Source: QALR01 sp045646925 (GTDB lineage: Bacteria; Bacillota; Clostridia; Oscillospirales; CAG-272). From it: a stretch of 5,115 nucleotides of DNA. Each line of letters begins with the position of its first letter. The first letter of the stretch is position 1. Below the pieces are notes generated by a model, which was not told where the DNA came from, made no database searches, and saw only the letters and a program-made list of their open reading frames with translations. The translations under genes were made by a program, and so were the position numbers. The stretch is from positions 1-5,115 of the forward strand of contig JAZRLQ010000024.1 in NCBI GenBank assembly GCA_045646925.1, in the 5' to 3' direction. Shown piece by piece: positions 1 to 4,582 of the stretch.

Positions 1-2
1 CG

Positions 3-446
3 GAGTGCGTGATCAATATCGGAAAGGATTCGTATATCCCTGAGGAATACGTTCCGTCGGCGGCGCAGCGAATCGATATCTATAAGAAGATCGCCGCTAT
101 CGAAAACGAGGCAGACGTGGACGATATCGCAGACGAGCTGCTTGACCGCTACGGCAATATGCCAAATTCCGTCGAGTCTCTGCTCTATATTTCGCTCGTA
201 CGCTCACTTGGAGCGGAGTGCGGATTCTTGCAGATCGATCAGAATCGTGATGACGTGATCATCTATCCTTCCACACTCGATGTGGTGACGTGGTCGGAGA
301 TTGCTGCGCAATATCCGGGCAGAGTCCTCATCAGACCGACGGATAAACCGCATATTCTTTGCAAAAGAAAGCGTTCCGAGCCGATTCTCGGATTTATTCA
401 CGATTTGTTAAAAAAATATCTGCAAATAAAATTCAAAAAACTATAG
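3..446 (+). CDS. mfd: Transcription-repair coupling factor Mfd, C-terminal fragment
   Basis: This is the 3' end of a gene whose start lies left of the window; the frame is already open at the first full codon, so the GTG at position 9 is not a real start. The residues match the C-terminal TRCF (D7) domain of Mfd: the stretch DSYIPEEYVPSAAQRIDIYK near the fragment's start and ADELLDRYGNMPNSVESLL about 30 residues later are characteristic (family pattern: YIP-x-x-YI, RI-x-IYK, EL-x-DR-[YF]-G-x-x-P). In the full protein this domain holds Mfd in an autoinhibited state by packing against the UvrA-binding module. Mfd itself is an ATP-driven translocase that removes stalled RNA polymerase from DNA lesions and recruits UvrA for nucleotide excision repair. 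The tail is Lys-rich and ends at a TAG inside an AT-rich inverted repeat. In many Firmicutes mfd is followed by a PrsA/SurA-type foldase gene, as it is here. Confidence 0.9.
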   Translation, partial: ECVINIGKDSYIPEEYVPSAAQRIDIYKKIAAIENEADVDDIADELLDRYGNMPNSVESLLYISLVRSLGAECGFLQIDQNRDDVIIYPSTLDVVTWSEIAAQYPGRVLIRPTDKPHILCKRKRSEPILGFIHDLLKKYLQIKFKKL

Positions 447-457
447 ATTTTTTTGAA
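432..457 (+). repeat. AT-rich inverted repeat at the mfd/prsA junction (possible weak terminator)
   Basis: TTCAAAAAA (432-440) is a perfect reverse complement of TTTTTTGAA (449-457), separated by 8 nt that include the mfd stop codon. The stem has 9 pairs but only one G-C pair, so the hairpin would be weak. The T-run at 448-454 lies inside the right arm rather than after it, which is not the classical terminator layout. It may attenuate mfd transcription or simply reflect AT-rich promoter DNA. Confidence 0.35.
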
Positions 458-472
458 AAAGCATTGTATAAT
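444..472 (+). promoter_or_regulatory. Probable sigma-A type promoter for the prsA-like operon
   Basis: A perfect TATAAT box lies at 467-472, about 60 nt upstream of the prsA-like ATG, in a very AT-rich stretch that could act as an UP element. With a 17-nt spacer the -35 hexamer would be TAGATT (444-449), matching the TTGACA consensus at only 3 of 6 positions. A TTGAAA at 453-458 is a better hexamer but lies only 8 nt from the -10 box. The -10 call is good and the -35 call is weak. Transcription would start near 479 and give a leader of about 54 nt. Confidence 0.5.
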
Positions 473-532
473 AGAAAAAGTATCGTTTCTTTCGGCGATA
501 TTCGGATAAAAAACATCATTAAGGAGAAAAAC

Positions 533-1825
533 ATGAAAAACACAAACCTGTTTATCAAGCTGATCGCGTCTGTTCTCGTTGTTTGCATGGCAACGGTTCT
601 TTTCGCGGGATGCAACAAAAAGTCGCAGACGGTCGTTATGTCTTTTGAAAAAGACGGAAAGACCTACACCATCAGCGAAGAAGAATTCGATCTGCTCATG
701 AAAGTAAGAAAACGTATTTTCTTCTGCAACCTCCTCTACACGACCTCCAAGGATACGGCAAGCTTCTGGTCTACGACCTCTTCCGAGGATGCGGAAAAGA
801 CCAATGAGCAGTATTACAAGGAACTTGTAATGGATCAGGTAAAGGCTGTCCTCGTTGAAAAGTACCTTTTTGAAGCAAATGGACTTGCTATTTCTCAGGA
901 TACTCTTGACGGTTATCAGACCAGCATCAAGACCTCCGAAAAGGAAAACGGCGGTAAGGGCGCTTACAAGCAGTACTACGGTTACACCGCTACTACCTAC
1001 TACAACGTTTACGAGCCCATGGTTGCAAGATCCGAAATGCTCTTCAAGGCTCTTTGCGCAGACGGCGCAGCTCTCGCGGCAACTGAAGAAAATCTCAAGA
1101 CCTACTACGAAGAACACTTCGTTGGTTACCAGTATATCGTTCTTGATATGAAGAACAAGGTCGTTCTTGACGAAGACGGCAACCGTGTGATCGCAAAGGT
1201 AAAGGAAAAGGACGAAAACGGCAAGGAAGTTGAAGTTGACGGCGACTCCTACAAGACTGAAGCACTGACTACTGAAGAAAAAGAAAGCAAGCAGGACCTC
1301 GGCGCTTCCATTCTTGCTGAATTGACCAAGAAGGAAAATCCCCTCTCCTTCGAAGAAGCGATCGCAAAGTATTCTGATGAATACTATTCCGTTGAATTCT
1401 CTGAAGGTTGGTTCGTTGATAAGGAAGGTACCTTCATCAACAGCACTGTTACCGACAAGATCAAGAACCTCGAAGTAGGTGAAATGTACGCAGAGGTTAT
1501 TTCTTCCGGCGACTACCAGTACATCGTTAAGAGAGTTGACCTCAAGGCAGGCGTTTACGAAGAATTCGAAAAGGATGAAAACGGCAATATCATCAAGGAC
1601 GAAAACGACAAGAACGTTGAAAACAAATATTACGAACACTTTGCCGATTTCGAAGAAACCGTTGAATACGACAACTACGAAAAGTACGTTGAATCCTTCT
1701 TCAATGACATCACTATCGAAACCACGATCACTGATAAGTACACTATGGAGAAGACCTTCCTCTCTCCTTACGTTGACTACTACTATCAGATGATTTTTTA
1801 CTACTACTACGGCATTCAGGTATAA
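533..1825 (+). CDS. PrsA/SurA-like peptidyl-prolyl isomerase (foldase) lipoprotein
   Basis: A 430-residue lipoprotein. The ATG at 533 was chosen because AAGGAG (521-526) lies 6 nt upstream and the protein then begins with a lipoprotein signal peptide: basic N-terminus, hydrophobic core at about residues 7-24, lipobox LFAGC with the lipidated Cys at 27. The open frame extends further upstream but into mfd. Residues ~45-190 are helical and resemble a SurA-type N-terminal chaperone domain. Residues ~198-337 fit a PpiC/parvulin domain: a first strand YQYIVLD (199-205), then SFEEAIAKYSDE (272-283), EGWFV (291-295) and a closing YQYIVKRVDLK (328-338). The His of the usual SHIL strand is not seen, so isomerase activity is uncertain and a pure chaperone role is possible. 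Acidic insertions occur at ~206-250 and ~343-365. The last 18 residues hold eight Tyr. The role inferred is folding of exported proteins outside the membrane. Codon use (TAC, TTC, AAC, AAG, GAA) suggests strong expression. Confidence 0.8.
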   Translation: MKNTNLFIKLIASVLVVCMATVLFAGCNKKSQTVVMSFEKDGKTYTISEEEFDLLMKVRKRIFFCNLLYTTSKDTASFWSTTSSEDAEKTNEQYYKELVMDQVKAVLVEKYLFEANGLAISQDTLDGYQTSIKTSEKENGGKGAYKQYYGYTATTYYNVYEPMVARSEMLFKALCADGAALAATEENLKTYYEEHFVGYQYIVLDMKNKVVLDEDGNRVIAKVKEKDENGKEVEVDGDSYKTEALTTEEKESKQDLGASILAELTKKENPLSFEEAIAKYSDEYYSVEFSEGWFVDKEGTFINSTVTDKIKNLEVGEMYAEVISSGDYQYIVKRVDLKAGVYEEFEKDENGNIIKDENDKNVENKYYEHFADFEETVEYDNYEKYVESFFNDITIETTITDKYTMEKTFLSPYVDYYYQMIFYYYYGIQV

Positions 1826-1837
1826 TCGACCGAATCT

Positions 1838-2734
1838 GTGTTTGGTTATGTAAAGCCCTTCGTCCCGGAGCTTCGGGTCAAGGAATATGATTTTTATAAG
1901 AGCGTATATTGCGGGCTTTGCCACTCGATGAAAAAGCATACGGGTGGTCTTTCCCGCGTGACGCTCAGTTATGATATGACCTTTTTCGCGCTTACGCGTA
2001 TGGCGCTTGCGCGAACGGAGGTTAACGTGCGGCGCAGAAGATGCTTTTTGCATCCACTGCGCCGACGTCCGATTATGGACGACAATGACGCGCTTTCGTA
2101 TACGGCGAGAGTCAGCGCGGTCCTCACTTATCATAAGCTTGAGGATACGGTTTCCGATGAAAAAGGTTGGAAACGCTTTTTTGCCCGTGTGATCCGTCCG
2201 TTTGCGTTCCGAATCAAGAAGCGCGCGGTCAGAGTTCTGCGGGATATTGACGATATCGTTTCGGACGCTATGCGTGCGCTCTCTGTGTTGGAGAGTGAAA
2301 ACTGCGGCGTGCCGGATATGCCTGCCGACATTTTCGGAGATATGCTCGGAAAGCTTTTGGCTTACGGGTTGGACGGCGCGGAGGCGCGGATCGCGTACGA
2401 GATCGGTCTGCATACGGGCAGATGGGTCTATCTTACCGATGCGATCTTCGATCTTGAGGATGACCGAAAAAGCGGAGCATACAATCCTTTTCTGCAGAGC
2501 TTTTCCGGTGAAAACGCACTCGTGGCGTTGAAGGATTCTTCGCTTCGGGGCGTGATGGCGATGGAGTCGGCTTCCATTATGCGCGCCATTGATCTGATTG
2601 AATTTTCCGATCGCGGCGTGTTGCGTGCTTGTATTGAAAATATTATTTACGACGGTATGGAGAAAGCGATCTCTTTAGCGTTTGGAAAGGAACGAACAGA
2701 TGGCGAACGATCCCTACAAAATCCTCGGTATTGA
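1838..2734 (+). CDS. DUF5685 family protein, putative metal-binding, isoprenoid-synthase-like motifs
   Basis: A 298-residue soluble protein that I recognise as DUF5685-like from its opening (MFGYVKP, then VYCGLC) and the later DLEDDRKSGAYNPF. No function is established that I know of. The start is GTG at 1838, because MFGYV is the usual family N-terminus. No Shine-Dalgarno lies at proper distance, so translation probably depends on re-initiation after the prsA-like stop 12 nt upstream. Visible elements: Cys25 and Cys28 (CGLC), then Cys69 and His72 (CFLHP), which could form one metal site; an Asp/Glu cluster YHKLEDTVSDE (98-108); and a second cluster LTDAIFDLEDD (199-209), preceded by Gly194. 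The rest is largely helical with no signal peptide or membrane segment. The paired acidic motifs recall the two Asp-rich motifs of squalene/phytoene synthases, but this is my inference. Its 3' end overlaps the J-domain gene by 35 nt, which points to coupled translation. Confidence 0.75.
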   Translation: MFGYVKPFVPELRVKEYDFYKSVYCGLCHSMKKHTGGLSRVTLSYDMTFFALTRMALARTEVNVRRRRCFLHPLRRRPIMDDNDALSYTARVSAVLTYHKLEDTVSDEKGWKRFFARVIRPFAFRIKKRAVRVLRDIDDIVSDAMRALSVLESENCGVPDMPADIFGDMLGKLLAYGLDGAEARIAYEIGLHTGRWVYLTDAIFDLEDDRKSGAYNPFLQSFSGENALVALKDSSLRGVMAMESASIMRAIDLIEFSDRGVLRACIENIIYDGMEKAISLAFGKERTDGERSLQNPRY

Positions 2735-3290
2735 CCGAACGGCGACCGATGAAGAAGTGAAAAAAGCGTATCGCGAGCTTGCGAGAAAGTACCATCCCGA
2801 CAATTATACCAATTCACCGCTCGCAGATCTTGCGGAAGAGAAAATGAAGGAGATCAACGAGGCTTACGAAACGATTCGTAAATGGCGTCGCGAGGAAGCT
2901 CGCAGTCATAGCGGCGAAAGCAATGGATGCGGATTTACCGAAGGAAATCTGCACGAAATCAGAAGCTTTATAGAAGCGAATAATTTCTATGAGGCGGAGA
3001 TCCGTTTGAATTCCGTGGCGCCGTCCGAGAGAAACGCCGAGTGGCATTTTCTGAAGGGTGTCGTTTTCCGTGCGCGCGGATGGTATTTTGAAGCTTCGAA
3101 ATTTTTCGACGAGGCTCATCGCTTGGATCCCTCGAATGAAGAATATCGCGCCGCCGCGGAGAATATCCGCGATTTTACCTCTTCTCAAAGTCGCGGAAAA
3201 AAAGCGGATGCTTGTGATCTGTGTTGCTGTTTGTTGGAATTGGATTGCTGCTGCGAATGTTGCGGCGGCGACCTGCTCTCTTGCTGCTGA
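2700..3290 (+). CDS. J-domain (DnaJ-like) protein with TPR-like segment and Cys-rich C-terminal tail
   Basis: A 196-residue protein. Residues 4-62 form a J domain with the diagnostic HPD at 32-34, a basic helix II (EEVKKAYRELARKY) and helix III ending INEAYETIRKW; this domain stimulates the ATPase of a DnaK-type Hsp70. Residues ~82-158 are helical. The segment EWHFLKGVVFRARGWYFEA (114-132) followed by FFDEAHRLDPSNEEY looks like a TPR repeat, a protein-protein interaction module. The tail (172-196) has 11 Cys in 25 residues, including CxxC, two CCC runs and a final CC; it could bind metal, carry a cofactor or be lipidated. The G/F region and CxxCxGxG zinc modules of true DnaJ are absent, so this is a specialised J protein, not the housekeeping DnaJ. 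The ATG at 2700 was chosen over the one at 2682 because AAAGG lies about 9 nt upstream and MANDPYKILG is the typical J-protein start. It overlaps the DUF5685 gene by 35 nt. Confidence 0.85.
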   Translation: MANDPYKILGIDRTATDEEVKKAYRELARKYHPDNYTNSPLADLAEEKMKEINEAYETIRKWRREEARSHSGESNGCGFTEGNLHEIRSFIEANNFYEAEIRLNSVAPSERNAEWHFLKGVVFRARGWYFEASKFFDEAHRLDPSNEEYRAAAENIRDFTSSQSRGKKADACDLCCCLLELDCCCECCGGDLLSCC

Positions 3291-3291
3291 T

Positions 3292-3834
3292 ATGAGAAAT
3301 ACGAAAAAAATCGCGCTTGCCTCTTTGTGCGGCGCGCTGGGTACGATTTTTCTTTCCGTTGGTTTTTTGATCAACGTCATGGATATGAGCGCCGCGTTAT
3401 TGGCATCTGCGCTCGTTCTGTTTTGCCTTTTGGAAATGGGATACAGGTACGCGTTTCTGGTATTCTCCGTGATATCCGCGCTTTCGCTCGTGCTTATGCC
3501 GCAGGCGTCCGCCACGTGGATGTTTCTGCTTCTGTTCGGTTATATGCCGATATCGAAATTCGGCTTTGAACGGGTATGCAAAAAGATACCGTGGATGGCT
3601 TGGATTCCGAAGCTGATTCTTTTCAATGCCGTTTACGCAGGTATGATCCTTCTTCTCGGAGAACTGCTCGGTTTTACGGTTGAAAATGTGTTCGGGATTC
3701 CTCCGAAGGTTATTTATATCGCATTTTTTGCCGTTGGCAATCTGATGTATATCATTTGCGATATTTTTTACGGCAGAATAGCAAGGCTGTATATCTTCAA
3801 AATACGGGATCGATTTGTAAGATTCCTTAAATAA
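3292..3834 (+). CDS. Conserved polytopic membrane protein of unknown function
   Basis: A 180-residue, strongly hydrophobic protein with about six membrane segments, at roughly residues 7-27, 32-49, 53-69, 74-88, 106-128 and 138-159. It has a short basic N-terminus (RNTKK) and a basic C-terminal tail (GRIARLYIFKIRDRFVRFLK, 161-180), placing the tail on the cytoplasmic side by the positive-inside rule. The motif FGYMPISKFGFER (82-94) and the general pattern resemble uncharacterised clostridial membrane proteins; the size and shape recall substrate-binding S components of ECF transporters, but I see no decisive motif. The ATG at 3292 lies 1 nt after the J-protein stop (TGA-T-ATG) with no Shine-Dalgarno, so it is probably translated by re-initiation. 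The frame is open further upstream, but only through the coding region of the J protein, and an upstream start would add a non-membrane shadow of the Cys tail. As the last gene before a terminator, it is likely a partner of the two genes before it. Confidence 0.75.
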   Translation: MRNTKKIALASLCGALGTIFLSVGFLINVMDMSAALLASALVLFCLLEMGYRYAFLVFSVISALSLVLMPQASATWMFLLLFGYMPISKFGFERVCKKIPWMAWIPKLILFNAVYAGMILLLGELLGFTVENVFGIPPKVIYIAFFAVGNLMYIICDIFYGRIARLYIFKIRDRFVRFLK

Positions 3835-3894
3835 TGTGTCGGAACGATGAAGAGCAGGCACAGAATCTGCAAATTTAATAGCAAAGATGAAATG

Positions 3895-3923
3895 AGCCAC
3901 CACGGTTTTCGTGGTGGCTTTTT
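3895..3923 (+). terminator. Rho-independent terminator after the four-gene block
   Basis: AGCCACCACG (3895-3904) pairs perfectly with CGTGGTGGCT (3910-3919) around a GTTTT loop, giving a 10-bp GC-rich stem followed directly by a run of T (3919-3923). It lies 60 nt after the membrane protein stop and closes the transcription unit. The opposite strand lacks a matching T-run, so it should act mainly on + strand transcripts. Confidence 0.93.
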
Positions 3924-3965
3924 AATATCAAGTTAAAAACAATTCAGATAAACCTCGATATAGAA

Positions 3966-3994
3966 TTGATAAATCGCGAATTTTGTGATATAAT
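3966..3994 (+). promoter_or_regulatory. Near-consensus sigma-A promoter with extended -10
   Basis: TTGATA (3966-3971; 5 of 6 matches to TTGACA), a 17-nt spacer, and TATAAT (3989-3994), with a TG at 3986-3987 giving an extended -10 element. The expected start of transcription is near 4001. The spacer contains the palindrome TCGCGA (3974-3979), which may or may not matter. The promoter would drive the damaged RibD-like region and perhaps read on into the alcohol dehydrogenase, since no terminator is visible between them. Confidence 0.8.
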
Positions 3995-4083
3995 AGAAGA
4001 TATACAATGATTACCTCGATCCATCGTCGTGGAAAGAGTAAGAACAAAAATGAGTAATGGTGAGAACGTAATTACCGATACGC

Positions 4084-4125
4084 AAGGAGTTATAAATGAA
4101 CATGTATCAAAGCTTGGAAATCTAA
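4084..4125 (+). other. Strong Shine-Dalgarno and ATG opening a 9-codon reading frame
   Basis: AAGGAG (4084-4089) is followed after 6 nt by ATG (4096), an ideal initiation site, but the frame ends at TAA after MNMYQSLEI (4096-4125). The recognisable RibD-like codons lie in the next frame (+1) from about 4109. This looks like the original translation start of the gene below, now out of register after a deletion. A regulatory leader peptide is less likely. Confidence 0.4.
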
Positions 4126-4522
4126 TGTTATTGAAGATGATGATGAAGGTTACAGTGGGGCGATGATCATCGAGGTGCTAACCGAACAAGTGGATCCTCG
4201 ATATCTTTCCTACCTCGAAGAGAAGGAGATATCTTATTTCTTTGCGGGTGAAACGGAAATTGATGTGCCGTTGGCGCTGAATATTTTGAGCACACATCTC
4301 TCTCCGGAGTTCTATGTTCTCGAAGGCGGTAGTATCATCAACGGACATTTTCTTCGCGCGGACTGCGTGGATGAATTGTCTCTCGTTCAATCTGCTTTAA
4401 TAGGTGGCGCTGAAGATAAGCCGCTATTTATGGATGGAATGTTGAAGAGCTTTGAGCTTATGTATGTCGAAAACAGAAACGGAACGCTTGTGACGCGATA
4501 CCGAACCCGTGAAATCGAGTGA
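4100..4522 (+). pseudogene. RibD/dihydrofolate-reductase-like family protein, C-terminal remnant
   Basis: From about 4109 the frame reads KAWKSNVIEDDDEGYSG and continues without a stop through the ATG at 4163 to 4522. It matches the second half of DHFR/RibD C-terminal-domain proteins: IEVLTEQVDPRYLSYLEEK, then ISYFFAG, the hallmark VLEGGSIINGHFL and VDELSL. Such proteins are usually a little over 200 residues and are NADPH-dependent reductases. Here roughly the first 90 residues, including the N-terminal strand that carries the SxDGxI-type motif, are missing: there is a stop at 4097-4099 in this frame and no matching sequence upstream in any frame. The ATG at 4163 would give a 119-residue product, but it is internal to the conserved region and has only a poor ribosome binding site. 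Inactivation by deletion is the best reading. Expression of a shortened protein cannot be excluded, because the remaining 3' frame is intact and a strong promoter lies upstream. Confidence 0.65.
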
Positions 4523-4582
4523 GATCGTTTTATATTAAATGCTTGAGAATGTCAAAAGATGACGAATGTATAAGGAGAAAAT

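Noticed and set aside
398..2413. A 671-codon open frame on the minus strand opposite the foldase and DUF5685 genes
   Set aside because: The product has no recognisable domain and is rich in low-complexity Phe/Val runs caused by the GAA/AAC-rich codons of the foldase gene read backwards. The opposite strand has a signal peptide, family motifs and a good ribosome binding site.
3058..3291. Upstream extension of the membrane protein to an ATG at 3058
   Set aside because: The extra 78 residues are an out-of-frame shadow of the J-domain gene. The natural start after the TGA at 3288-3290 gives a typical basic N-terminus and first membrane segment.
2814..3903. Two long minus-strand open frames (2814-3515 and 3397-3903) opposite the J-domain and membrane protein genes
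   Set aside because: Neither product has a recognisable motif, and the + strand carries the clear HPD J domain and membrane segments. The longer one would also run across the coupled junction of two real genes.
4007..4057. A 16-codon basic open frame (MITSIHRRGKSKNKNE) just after the promoter
   Set aside because: No ribosome binding site, and it lies only about 7 nt after the expected transcript start. Most likely chance.
4050..4166. A 38-codon open frame starting MSNGENVITDTQGVINE, whose TGA overlaps the ATG at 4163
   Set aside because: The ribosome binding site is weak, and its second half is the RibD-like homology read in the wrong frame. I recognise no family for the first half. It could be translated but I cannot support it.
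4543..4574. A possible promoter TTGAGA/TATAAG before the alcohol dehydrogenase
   Set aside because: The spacer is 20 nt and the -10 box overlaps the Shine-Dalgarno, which would make the transcript start at the start codon and lose the ribosome binding site.
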